Assembly (NCBI RefSeq): GCF_002160765.1 | Contig: NZ_NFLF01000010.1 | Coordinates: forward strand, 1 to 64,000 | Source: Lachnoclostridium sp. An138 | Lineage (GTDB): Bacteria; Bacillota; Clostridia; Lachnospirales; Lachnospiraceae | Direction: 5' to 3' | Length of the DNA: 64,000 nucleotides | Shown: positions 1 through 8,211 of the stretch, piece by piece | Layout: each line of letters starts with the position of its first letter | Numbering within the stretch: the stretch's first letter is position 1 | Position numbers and translations under genes: made by a program | Notes under the pieces: model-generated | Told to the model about the DNA's origin: nothing | The model's input: only the letters and a program-made list of their open reading frames with translations | The model's database searches: none

Positions 1-129
1 TGACATGATACAGCAAAGATGCAGGATTGAATCAAAAAGTTGAAGTTGGAGCGTTTTACTTCAATAATAGTAGAACGTGGTTTAAAAAGATAGCCGTTGT
101 ATTATTAAGCGCTTACTTTCAAAAATTTT
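1..129. other. AT-rich segment without a recognisable gene
   Basis: The first 129 bases are clearly more AT-rich than what follows. One plus-strand frame is open from base 9 to a TGA at 129-131, about 40 codons rich in aromatic and basic residues, but it has no upstream start and no recognised motif. The change in composition coincides with the point where the following gene is cut off, so this may be the end of an inserted element or an assembly edge. No function is assigned. Confidence 0.35.
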
Positions 130-525
130 GACTGGAGCTTTCCCTTCGAAAAGCCCAATCCCCGCTTCTATACAGGGGACGCCTCCGGCTTCCATCCCGA
201 CCTCTTTCCGGACGAGACAGCCCTGGGCCTTCTGACCGGAAGAGGTCTGGTCTTTCTCTCAGGCTGCGCCCACCCCGGCATTGTAAACATGCTGCGCAGG
301 GCAGCCTCTGAAACCGGGCTCCCGGTATATGCCGTCATCGGAGGAACTCATCTTGTGGACGCCTCCGATGAACGGATTCGGGCATCTATCGATGCCTTCC
401 GGGAACTGCAGATCCGCCAGATCGCCGTCTCCCACTGCACGGGTCTCAAAGGAGAGGCTCTGCTCCGGGACGCCTTCCCCGGTCAGTTTATTCCGAATCA
501 TACGGGAAATGTCTATCAGCTGTGA
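130..525 (+). pseudogene. MBL-fold metallo-hydrolase, C-terminal fragment
   Basis: The reading frame is open from the stop at 106-108 to the TGA at 523-525. From about base 130 it reads as the last ~130 residues of a metallo-beta-lactamase-fold hydrolase of the pterin/RFA-P-synthase-like group. Visible are the SGCAHPGIVNM segment, the YAVIGGTHL block and the AVSHCTG block, which carry late metal-ligand His residues of this family. The N-terminal HxHxDH metal site, normally about 100 residues upstream, is absent, and the sequence upstream is AT-rich and unrelated. The gene is therefore a 5'-truncated remnant, or cut by a junction at the window edge. It converges with and overlaps the next gene by 10 bp. 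Confidence 0.7.
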
Positions 526-1304
526 CGCAGTTTTTCATAAAGTTCCGGTTTCCGGTCTGTTCTGGCCGGAAATTCCTTCCGGTATTTTTTCAGAGGTTCC
601 AGTTCCAGCTCCGCCACAATCAGCTCTTCTCCCTCTCCGGCCCGGGCCAGCACCCGGCCGAAGGGGTCCACAATCATGGAATCTCCGGTATAGCCTAGGG
701 TTCTTGCGTGTCCCACACGGTTTACCCCGGCGATATAGCATTGATCTTCAATGGCCCTGGCGCGCAGAAGAGTCATAAAATGCTCTCTTCTGTCAGAAGG
801 CCAGTTTGCAGGCACCAGAATCAGTTCCGCCCTTTCCGACGCGATTTCAAAAAGCTCCGGGAACCGCAGATCATAGCAGATCAGCGGCGACACGGTAAAT
901 TCCCTCACCCGGCAGAAGGCCAGTTTCTCTCCTCCCGCGTAATGCACCGCCTCTGTGCCGAAGGTAAACGGATGAATCTTCCGGTAATCCGCCAGAATCT
1001 CCCCTTCAGGGCTTATGATGGCATAGCAGTTGTATGATTTCGGCTCGCAGTACTCCACATAGCCAATCCCAATATACAGGCCGTATTCTCCTGCCTTCTC
1101 CCGGAAAAAGTCAAGGGTCACAGGATTTTCTTTTGTCTCTCCGATCTTCTCCGGGTGCATGGAAAAGCCCGTCATACTCATCTCCGGGAACAGGATCAGG
1201 TCTGCGCCTTTCTCCCGGGCCTGCTCCAGAAATTTGAGAGCAGCCCGGAAATTTCCTTCTTTGTCCTCCCAGAGAGGTTCTGTCTGCGCCAGCGCAAGTC
1301 TCAT
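516..1304 (-). CDS. Nitrilase-superfamily carbon-nitrogen hydrolase (omega-amidase-like)
   Basis: This is a cytosolic amidohydrolase of 262 residues, the usual size for the nitrilase/omega-amidase (YafV/Nit2-like) branch, which hydrolyses small alpha-keto amides such as alpha-ketoglutaramate. The Glu-Lys-Cys catalytic triad is visible as E41 in FPEMSMTGF, K109 in YRKIHPF and C143 in ICYDLRFPE. The Arg after the Cys-Tyr-Asp-Leu is typical of omega-amidases. AAGGAGAG lies just upstream of the ATG. Its start is only 22 bp after the leuA stop with no terminator between, so it is probably cotranscribed with leuA under the leucine T-box. The exact substrate is inferred from family only. Confidence 0.85.
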   Translation of the reverse strand: MRLALAQTEPLWEDKEGNFRAALKFLEQAREKGADLILFPEMSMTGFSMHPEKIGETKENPVTLDFFREKAGEYGLYIGIGYVEYCEPKSYNCYAIISPEGEILADYRKIHPFTFGTEAVHYAGGEKLAFCRVREFTVSPLICYDLRFPELFEIASERAELILVPANWPSDRREHFMTLLRARAIEDQCYIAGVNRVGHARTLGYTGDSMIVDPFGRVLARAGEGEELIVAELELEPLKKYRKEFPARTDRKPELYEKLRHS

Positions 1305-1326
1305 AAGTCTCTCCTTTTTCTCTTCC

Positions 1327-2985
1327 TTACTCCACAGAATTGTTGATAGCTGTCAGAAGAGCGTCAATGGAAGCGCGGATAATATCGGAATCCACGCCGG
1401 CGCCCCAGCAGAGCTTTCCGTCAGGCCTCTGAATTCCCACATAAGCGATAGCACGGGAACTGGAGCTTGCTTCCAGCGCGTGCTCCTGATAGGTTACCAG
1501 ATTGTACTGGAGACCGTAACATTTCTTCAGCGCGTTGCTGACTGCATTCAGACGGCCGTTTCCAGCTGCGTAAGTAACCTCTTTCTTTCCCTGATATTCC
1601 GTGTGCACCTCGGCGGTAATGCCGTCCACCTGTTTGAAATGTACCTCTGTAATGTTGTAAGGCGTTGTGAGGCCCTCGAATTTCTTTTTGAAAAGCTCGA
1701 AAATCTCCTCGGGCATCAGCTCCTTGTTCTTGTGATCCGATTCATCCTTGGCCGCATAGCCCATGGCTTCACGCATCTTGGCCGGAAGATTCAATCCGAA
1801 GTTGTGCTCCAGGATGTAGCCTACGCCGCCTTTTCCAGACTGGCTGTTGATACGGATCACGTCCGCGTCGTAATTGCGGTTTACATCGGTCGGATCGATA
1901 GGCAGATAAGGAACGGTCCAATGCTCCGGGTCGTGCTCCTCCCGGTAATGCATTCCCTTTGCGATAGCGTCCTGATGAGAACCGGAGAAAGCCGCGAACA
2001 CAAGAGCTCCCGCATAGGGGCTTCTCTCATTCACCTTCATGCCTGTGAATTTCTCATAAGCCTCACATATCTCCGGCATGTTGCTGAAGTCAAGCTCCGG
2101 GTCCACGCCCTGAGAGTACATATTCATCGCCAGCGTAACCACATCCACGTTTCCGGTCCGTTCTCCGTTTCCAAAGAGGGTTCCCTCTACCCGGTCCGCT
2201 CCCGCCAGGAGGCCCATCTCCGTATCCGCCACGCCGCAGCCCCGGTCATTATGGGGATGAAGGGATACTACCACATTGTCACGGTATTTCAGGTTCTGGC
2301 ATATATACTCGATCTGGCTGGCGTAGACGTGGGGCATGGAATGTTCCACAGTCACAGGGAGGTTGATGATGGCCTTCTTATCTGCCGTGGGTTTCCATAC
2401 ATCCAGAACCGCGTTGCAGACCTCCAGAGCGTATTCCGGCTCTGTACCGGTAAAGCTCTCCGGGCTGTACTCAAAACGGTAATTGCCGCCGGTCTCTTCT
2501 GTCAGCCGCTTCAGAAGCTCTGCCCCGTCCACAGCAATCTTTTTGATCTCATCCTTTGATTTATGGAAGACCTGCTCCCGCTGGGCTACGGAAGTGGAAT
2601 TGTATACATGTACGATGGCCTGCTTCGCGCCCTCCAGCGCTTCAAAGGTCTTGCGGATGATATGCTCTCTGGCCTGGGTCAGCACCTGAATCGTCACATC
2701 GTCCGGAATCAGATCCCGCTCAATCAGCTCTCTCAAAAAGGTATACTCTGTCTCAGAAGCCGCCGGGAAGCCTACCTCGATCTCCTTGAAGCCCACCTTG
2801 CAGAGAAGCTGAAAGAAGCCGATCTTCTGCTCCAGCGTCATCGGCACCACAAGCGCCTGATTGCCGTCTCTCAAATCCACGCTGCACCATACGGGCGCTT
2901 TGTCCACGTAATCCTTTTCTGCCCATTTCATGCAGGGATAAGGCGGTAAATAGTACTGTCTCCGATACTTGTTGTGATTCATCAT
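1327..2985 (-). CDS. leuA: 2-isopropylmalate synthase
   Basis: The enzyme condenses acetyl-CoA with 2-oxoisovalerate, the first committed step of leucine synthesis. I start it at the first ATG of MMNHNKYRRQYY (552 residues), because AAGGAG lies about 11 nt upstream. The frame stays open further upstream but lacks a ribosome site there. The HMGL-like barrel shows the catalytic WCSVDLRDGNQAL segment at about residue 35 and the metal-binding SLHPHNDRG. A C-terminal allosteric LeuA-dimer domain follows from about residue 420. Length and the YYLPPYP start match the long LeuA2 type. A T-box leader lies 215 nt upstream. leuC and leuD are not adjacent but lie about 2.2 kb away under separate control. 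Confidence 0.96.
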   Translation of the reverse strand: MMNHNKYRRQYYLPPYPCMKWAEKDYVDKAPVWCSVDLRDGNQALVVPMTLEQKIGFFQLLCKVGFKEIEVGFPAASETEYTFLRELIERDLIPDDVTIQVLTQAREHIIRKTFEALEGAKQAIVHVYNSTSVAQREQVFHKSKDEIKKIAVDGAELLKRLTEETGGNYRFEYSPESFTGTEPEYALEVCNAVLDVWKPTADKKAIINLPVTVEHSMPHVYASQIEYICQNLKYRDNVVVSLHPHNDRGCGVADTEMGLLAGADRVEGTLFGNGERTGNVDVVTLAMNMYSQGVDPELDFSNMPEICEAYEKFTGMKVNERSPYAGALVFAAFSGSHQDAIAKGMHYREEHDPEHWTVPYLPIDPTDVNRNYDADVIRINSQSGKGGVGYILEHNFGLNLPAKMREAMGYAAKDESDHKNKELMPEEIFELFKKKFEGLTTPYNITEVHFKQVDGITAEVHTEYQGKKEVTYAAGNGRLNAVSNALKKCYGLQYNLVTYQEHALEASSSSRAIAYVGIQRPDGKLCWGAGVDSDIIRASIDALLTAINNSVE

Positions 2986-3201
2986 GGTCTCGTTCTCTCC
3001 TTTTTGCTTTTCCATTTTTACTGCGCACACGCTTGTCGCTCTTGATAGTAGATATGCGGCTATGTGATGGGCTATCCCGCAGGCTGCTTCTTCTATTTTA
3101 CAGGCAATACAGCTTCCTGCCAAGTCAAAGACCTCGATGCAGGCATACGAGGCATGAAACCGGAAGCGATGCAGACACGTCCGCTTGGCTCTCTGCCACA
3201 G

Positions 3202-3515
3202 AAATAAAAAACGCCTCCGGCAGTTTCCACTGCCGGAGACGAAAGACTTTGCTGCATCTTACGCGGTACCACTCCAGTTTTACGAACATCGTTCGTACTC
3301 TCATCAGATACGGATCTCTGCAGCCTCCCTGCCGCAAGACCTTATATCCTCCCCGCTGTAACGGTCGGGCTCCGTCTGTATCTACTCTCTCATCGTGAGA
3401 TTTCGGACAGCCGCTCTGGGGTCAGTTCCCATTCCCTCTTCCGCTGCCTCGCACCATCCGGCAGCTCTCTGAACGCCAAAGGAATCGTACTACTCCCCGT
3501 CTTCGCATTTATCTA
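3202..3515 (-). promoter_or_regulatory. T-box leader of leuA, probable leucine specifier
   Basis: Read on the minus strand, the element begins near 3515 with a stem I resembling other T-boxes (GGGGAGTAGTA, then AGAGAGCTG and GGATGGTG). The specifier region reads GAA-CTG-ACC at 3420-3428, giving CUG, a leucine codon. The conserved T-box sequence TGGTACCGCG lies at about 3262-3275. It is followed by a terminator with the 9-bp stem CTCCGGCAG/CTGCCGGAG at 3215-3238 and a run of six T's. Uncharged tRNA-Leu should favour antitermination into leuA. The specifier assignment is from sequence alignment by eye, not folding. Confidence 0.88.
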
Positions 3516-3553
3516 ATATCTGTTTTAAAGAATAGCAAAAATGCCGCAGACTG

Positions 3554-4303
3554 TCAAGTATAAAATTCATGGCCGTTATAGGAAAACAGCCACGTCAGAT
3601 TCTTCTGAAACCATCTGTGGTTCGCCGCGTCAGCATAGGCCGGAGCCACAAAATACAGGGCGCCGCAAGACTCGTCCTCGCCGCAGAGGGCCCGTTCCAC
3701 GGCCTCCACAGTCTCCTCAGATACCGCCACCCGGTCTATCTTTCCGGTAGCTACAGGCGAAAACTGGGCTCTGCCATTGTGCCGCTGATAGATAACCTCC
3801 TTCACCGTATCCGGAAAAGAACTGCTTTCTACCCGGTTCAGCACCACATTTGCCACCAGCATCTTTCCTTTTATATCTTCACCTGACGCTTCTGCTTCCA
3901 CCAGACGCAGCAGTGCGTCATAATCTTCTTCAGACAGCTCATAGACCCGGCCGGAGTCAGCCTCCGTGGGCTCCGTCTCCTCCATTTCTTCTTCAAGACG
4001 CGCTTCCGCCTCTGCCGGAATCTCTGCCGGCATCTCCGCCACAGTCTCTGCCGGGATCTCCGCCGCAGTCTCTGCCGGCATCTCCGCCGCGGCTCCTTCT
4101 GCTTCTTCCCAAACCGCTTTTTCCTCCACTGCCAGGGAACAGGCGGCCGCTTCCAGCCCGGCAGTCCTAACCGTATCTTCCTGAACGTTTTCGCTTTCGT
4201 AAGAGATTTTACCTGTTGCTTCTACATCCTTTGTATCGGCAGACGCCATAAGAAGCATGCCTGCCAATCCCAGCACTATTGCACAATCTCTTAACCTGTT
4301 CAT
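3554..4303 (-). CDS. SleB/CwlJ-family cell-wall hydrolase
   Basis: This is a 249-residue secreted hydrolase. Residues 1-22 form a signal peptide. Residues about 70-115 are a low-complexity region of repeated (M/I)PAE units. From about residue 120 comes a Hydrolase_2 (SleB/CwlJ) domain with LVEAEASGEDIKGKMLVANVVLNRV and QFSPV. In spore formers such enzymes cut spore-cortex or vegetative peptidoglycan. A promoter with TTGACG, 17 nt and TATAAT ends only 8 nt before the ATG and there is no ribosome-binding site, so the message may be leaderless. It lies upstream of, and on the same strand as, the leuA T-box. Confidence 0.85.
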   Translation of the reverse strand: MNRLRDCAIVLGLAGMLLMASADTKDVEATGKISYESENVQEDTVRTAGLEAAACSLAVEEKAVWEEAEGAAAEMPAETAAEIPAETVAEMPAEIPAEAEARLEEEMEETEPTEADSGRVYELSEEDYDALLRLVEAEASGEDIKGKMLVANVVLNRVESSSFPDTVKEVIYQRHNGRAQFSPVATGKIDRVAVSEETVEAVERALCGEDESCGALYFVAPAYADAANHRWFQKNLTWLFSYNGHEFYT

Positions 4304-4311
4304 ATGCCTAT

Positions 4312-4340
4312 ATTATAAAAATCCGCCGCCTGCCCGTCAA
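4312..4340 (-). promoter_or_regulatory. Promoter of the SleB-like gene
   Basis: On the minus strand TTGACG (4335-4340), a 17-nt spacer and TATAAT (4312-4317) form a near-consensus sigma-A-type promoter. Predicted transcription starts at about 4304-4305, essentially at the annotated ATG. Confidence 0.6.
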
Positions 4341-4588
4341 CCATCCCTCCTTAATTTCATTACTATTTTTGTATATTAATTCCTTTTTTACCCTATTTCT
4401 GAATAATGTCTGGTAAAATCACCAAAAATACCTTTTGTAGGACAGGCATTTTTATTACCTTTTTCTGTTCTTTTTCCTGCCATTCTTTTCACTTTTGTTA
4501 CATATAATATAGTATATGTCATACTTTTGTAATATTTCGTGTGGGAAACTGGAATTATTTCCGGATCTTCCAGAGGAGGAATCGCATT

Positions 4589-5098
4589 ATGAGAATCCGT
4601 GAAAAGACCAATCTGGCCGCCGGTATTCTGTTTACGCTGGCCGCCGGTGTTCTGCTGCATTTCTGCTATGAATGGAGCGGTGAAAATCCTTTTGTAGCTC
4701 TGTTCGCCCCGGTGGACGAATCTGTCTGGGAACACCTGAAGCTCCTGTTTTTCCCGGTGTTTGTCTATACCCTGTTTGAAATTATCGTACTTTTTAAAGT
4801 CTCCGGACGTTTTCTGACCGCGCGGATCACAGCCGTGTGCATCGGCATGTTTTTCATAGCCGCCTCTTTTTTTACCTACACGGGTATTACGGGAAGAGAT
4901 TTTCTGCCTGTGGACATCCTGATTTTCATTTTCAGCGTCCTCATCACCTTCTGCTCTTCCCGTTACTTTGAGGTGCGCTGTCCGTCCCTGCACCTGCCCC
5001 TGCTGGCCAATTATGCCCTGCTCCTTCTCATCATTATCTGTTTCTTTTCCTTCACTTTCAGCCCGCCCGGCCTGCCCCTGTTTCAGAGTCCCAGTTGA
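4589..5098 (+). CDS. DUF6512-like integral membrane protein
   Basis: This 169-residue protein has about five hydrophobic segments, roughly at residues 8-28, 48-70, 78-98, 104-122 and 135-155. An aromatic PVDESVWEHLKLLFFP motif lies between the first two. That motif and the topology match a family of small Clostridial membrane proteins known as DUF6512, whose function is unknown. I chose the ATG at 4589 because GAGGAGGAA precedes it. An earlier in-frame ATG at 4541 lacks such a site. It stands alone on the plus strand between two minus-strand units. Confidence 0.7.
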   Translation: MRIREKTNLAAGILFTLAAGVLLHFCYEWSGENPFVALFAPVDESVWEHLKLLFFPVFVYTLFEIIVLFKVSGRFLTARITAVCIGMFFIAASFFTYTGITGRDFLPVDILIFIFSVLITFCSSRYFEVRCPSLHLPLLANYALLLLIIICFFSFTFSPPGLPLFQSPS

Positions 5099-5120
5099 AA
5101 AAGAAATGCCGCGGCGCAGC

Positions 5121-5178
5121 AAAAAAGACACAGGGTCTGCCCGGCCCTTATGCTGCCCGCGTACAGACGCTGTGTCTT
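5121..5178 (-). terminator. Terminator after leuD
   Basis: On the minus strand AAGACACAG pairs with CTGTGTCTT, extended inside by GTCTG/CAGAC, and six T's follow (5121-5126). The hairpin ends the leuCD transcript. Confidence 0.7.
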
Positions 5179-5248
5179 CCGTATCCGTTTCAAATTTTCT
5201 TCTCCCTATCCGGAGCTGCGGCTGCAGTCCCGGACACAAAAGAAACTG

Positions 5249-5734
5249 TCACTGCTCGTTAATGTAATTAATCAGGCCTTCCGCCTTGATAATCTTCTGC
5301 ATGAATTCCGGAAACGCCTGTCCCTGATACTGCTTTCCGGTCGTCCGGTTGTAAATGATTCCGCTGTCAAAATCCACTTCCACCTCATCTTTGTCCTGAA
5401 TATCCTTTGCCGCCTCCGGGCACTCAATGATCGGAAGACCGATATTGATGGCGTTGCGGTAAAAGATACGCGCGAAGGTCTCCGCAATCACGCAGGAAAT
5501 TCCTGATACCTTGATAACCAGAGGCGCATGCTCTCTGGAGGAACCGCAGCCGAAATTCTTGTTTGCTACCATGATGTCTCCCGGCTTTACTTTATGAACA
5601 AATTCTTTGTCTATGTCCTCCATGCAGTGCTCCGCCAGTTCCCTCGGATCTGAGATAGCCAGATATCTGGCCGGGATAATCACGTCTGTATCTACATTGT
5701 CTCCGTATTTAAATACTCTTCCTTTTGCCTGCAT
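5249..5734 (-). CDS. leuD: 3-isopropylmalate dehydratase small subunit
   Basis: This is the small (swivel) subunit of isopropylmalate isomerase, which converts 2- to 3-isopropylmalate with LeuC. The 161 residues include the [13 protein letters not shown] start, the [11 protein letters not shown] loop and [18 protein letters not shown], all diagnostic of LeuD. The length matches the short clostridial type. Its start lies 12 bp after the leuC stop with an AGGAGG site between them, so the two are translated from one message, which ends at the hairpin at 5121-5178. Confidence 0.96.
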   Translation of the reverse strand: MQAKGRVFKYGDNVDTDVIIPARYLAISDPRELAEHCMEDIDKEFVHKVKPGDIMVANKNFGCGSSREHAPLVIKVSGISCVIAETFARIFYRNAINIGLPIIECPEAAKDIQDKDEVEVDFDSGIIYNRTTGKQYQGQAFPEFMQKIIKAEGLINYINEQ

Positions 5735-5746
5735 CTGTCTTTCCTC

Positions 5747-7015
5747 CTATAATCCAAGCTCCGCGGGCGCGGAAATCTTTCCAGTCACCGCACTGGCCGC
5801 AGCCACTGCCGGGCTTGCCAGGTATACTTCCGAATCCACATGGCCCATACGGCCCACAAAGTTCCGATTTGTCGTGGATACACACCGTTCTCCTGCTGCC
5901 AGGATTCCCATATAGCCTCCCAGACAGGGGCCGCAGGTGGGCGTGCTGACCACTGCTCCCGCTTCCAGGAAAATCTTCAGAAGTCCTTCATCCATGGCAT
6001 CCATATAAATCTTCTGGGTTCCGGGAATTACAATGCAGCGAAGTCCCTTCTTCACCTTTCTGCCCTTCAGAATCTCAGCGGCCGCCCGCAGATCGTCCAT
6101 TCTGCCATTGGTACAGGAACCGATCACTACCTGGTCGATCGCAATATCCTCTGTAATCTCATCTACAGTCTTCGTGTTCTCGGGCAGATGGGGGAAAGCC
6201 ACGGTAGACTTCAGCGTACTCAGATCAATCGTATACTCCGCGTCGTACTCTGCGTCCGGATCTGCCTCATAAATCTGATAGGGACGGCTGGAATGCTCTT
6301 TCATATACGCTTCCGCTTTCTCATCCACCGGGAAGATTCCGTTCTTTCCGCCAGCTTCAATGGCCATGTTCGCAATCGTAAAACGGTCATCCATGGACAG
6401 ATTCGCCACTCCCTCTCCTGTAAACTCCATAGACTTATACAGAGCGCCGTCCACACCGATCATGCCAATGATATGCAGGATCACATCTTTTCCGCTGACC
6501 CATCTGGAGGGCTTGCCCACCAGATGGAACTTAATCGCGGAAGGAACCTTAAACCATGCTTTTCCGGTCGCCATGCCTGCCGCCATATCTGTGCTTCCCA
6601 CGCCCGTGGAAAAAGCGCCAAGCGCTCCATAAGTACAGGTATGGGAGTCTGCTCCGATGATACAGTCCCCGGCTACTGTCAGTCCCTTTTCCGGAAGCAG
6701 CGCATGCTCAATGCCCATCTCACCCACATCAAAGTAGTTGGTGATATCCTGATGACAGGCAAATTCACGCACGCACTTGCAGTTTTCCGCAGACTTAATA
6801 TCCTTATTGGGAATAAAATGATCCATGACAAGGGCAATCTTATCCTTGTCAAAGACCTCCTGCTTTTTCAGTTTCTCCATCTCACGGATGGCCACCGGTG
6901 TGGTAATATCATTTCCCAGAACCAGATCCAGCCTGGCTTCAATCAGCTGTCCGGCCTTCACTTCCGGAAGTCCCGCATGCGCCGCCAGGATCTTCTGTGT
7001 CATTGTCATTCCCAT
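5747..7015 (-). CDS. leuC: 3-isopropylmalate dehydratase large subunit
   Basis: This is the catalytic aconitase-fold subunit carrying the [4Fe-4S] cluster. I start it at [15 protein letters not shown] (422 residues). An ATG two codons earlier sits too close to the AAGGAG site. The three cluster cysteines are seen in [21 protein letters not shown] and PTCGPCLGG. It precedes leuD in one operon. The divergent LysR gene begins 221 bp away, and the AT-rich region between them holds a LysR-type operator. Confidence 0.96.
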   Translation of the reverse strand: MGMTMTQKILAAHAGLPEVKAGQLIEARLDLVLGNDITTPVAIREMEKLKKQEVFDKDKIALVMDHFIPNKDIKSAENCKCVREFACHQDITNYFDVGEMGIEHALLPEKGLTVAGDCIIGADSHTCTYGALGAFSTGVGSTDMAAGMATGKAWFKVPSAIKFHLVGKPSRWVSGKDVILHIIGMIGVDGALYKSMEFTGEGVANLSMDDRFTIANMAIEAGGKNGIFPVDEKAEAYMKEHSSRPYQIYEADPDAEYDAEYTIDLSTLKSTVAFPHLPENTKTVDEITEDIAIDQVVIGSCTNGRMDDLRAAAEILKGRKVKKGLRCIVIPGTQKIYMDAMDEGLLKIFLEAGAVVSTPTCGPCLGGYMGILAAGERCVSTTNRNFVGRMGHVDSEVYLASPAVAAASAVTGKISAPAELGL

Positions 7016-7148
7016 GCTCATTATCTCCTTTTTCTTTTCAAAATTCCAGGACGGACCAAGCCAGCAGACCCGGACCATTTCTATAAATTCTGTTTGTATT
7101 CTATCATATCTGCTGTTATAATTAAAATACATATTATGAATATTTTAT

Positions 7149-7163
7149 ATAACTTAAAGTTAT
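7149..7163. promoter_or_regulatory. Candidate LysR operator between leuC and the regulator
   Basis: ATAACTTAAAGTTAT is a perfect 15-bp palindrome apart from its central base and contains the T-N11-A pattern bound by LysR-type regulators. It lies midway between two divergent genes, as expected for a site controlling both. Confidence 0.55.
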
Positions 7164-7236
7164 GTCCGAATCACAACTGTCCCACTGTCCCACAGACAGC
7201 CGGAAATCCTAGTATTTTCTGTCAGGAGGAATCACA

Positions 7237-8175
7237 TTGAACCAGAACCTTTCCCTGTACCGCATTTTTTATACCACAGCCCGGACAGGCAATATCTCAC
7301 GGGCCGCCGAAGAGCTGTTTATCAGCCAGCCGGCCGTCAGCAAATCCATCAGCAGACTGGAGCAGTCCCTGGGCACAGAGCTCTTTACCCGCTCCTCCAG
7401 GGGCGTACAGCTCACTGAAGAAGGCGAGCTTCTGTACTCCCATGTCCGCTCCGCTTTTCAGACCCTGGAAAGCGCTGAAAACCAGCTGCGCATCCGCCGT
7501 GAATTCGGCATGGGACAGCTGCGTATCGGCGTCAGCTCTACCCTGTGCAAGTACATCCTTCTGCCCTGCCTGAAGGATTTTGTAAAGCTCCATCCCCACC
7601 TTCGGGTCACCATCTCCTGCCAGTCCACCAACCACACCATGCGGATGCTGGAAGAGGGAGAGCTGGATTTGGGCCTGACCGGGAAGCCGGAAAAGCTGGG
7701 TTCCCTGACGTTTGCCCCGGTGATGCAGGTTCAGGACATCTTCATAGCCACCCGGGATTACCTGGAAAACCTTTCTCTATTCACAGGACAGAAAGAAAAG
7801 GATTCTTTTTCTGCAGACGACACCCTTTCTTTCCTGAAAAACGGCGTACTGATGCTTCTGGACCGCGAAAATCTGACCCGTCAGTACCTGGACCGCTATT
7901 TGAAAGAGCATACGCTTTTCCCGGAAAATATTCTGGAGACCACTTCCATGGACCTTCTGATCGATTTTGCGCGCATCGGCCTGGGCATCGCCGGAGTCAT
8001 ACGGGAATTTGTCCTTCAGGAACTAAAAGACGGAACGTTCCTGGAGATGCCTCTTCCATTTCCCGTTCCGCCTCGTGAAATTGGCTTTGTCTACCGGGAA
8101 AACCAGATCCGCCCCCAGCTGGAGGGCGCCCTGATCCACAGTATCTCAGCCTCTTTATCCGTTCCTGCTCTCTGA
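7237..8175 (+). CDS. LysR-family transcriptional regulator, divergent from leuCD
   Basis: This is a 312-residue LysR-type regulator. A winged helix-turn-helix spans residues 1-60 (NISRAAEELFISQPAVSKSISRLEQ) and a periplasmic-binding-fold effector domain runs from about 90 to 300. It starts at TTG with AGGAGGA 7 nt upstream; no ATG is near. Divergent placement suggests that it activates leuCD in response to a pathway intermediate, as LysR regulators of leucine genes do elsewhere. The effector is not visible from sequence. Confidence 0.88.
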   Translation: MNQNLSLYRIFYTTARTGNISRAAEELFISQPAVSKSISRLEQSLGTELFTRSSRGVQLTEEGELLYSHVRSAFQTLESAENQLRIRREFGMGQLRIGVSSTLCKYILLPCLKDFVKLHPHLRVTISCQSTNHTMRMLEEGELDLGLTGKPEKLGSLTFAPVMQVQDIFIATRDYLENLSLFTGQKEKDSFSADDTLSFLKNGVLMLLDRENLTRQYLDRYLKEHTLFPENILETTSMDLLIDFARIGLGIAGVIREFVLQELKDGTFLEMPLPFPVPPREIGFVYRENQIRPQLEGALIHSISASLSVPAL

Positions 8176-8211
8176 CCTTATTTTATTCTACTGCCATATC
8201 TTCAGACTCTA

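Noticed and set aside
4388-5239. Minus-strand ORF of 283 codons opposite the DUF6512-like gene
   Set aside because: Highly charged low-complexity translation with no motif; the plus-strand frame has a good ribosome site and real membrane helices.
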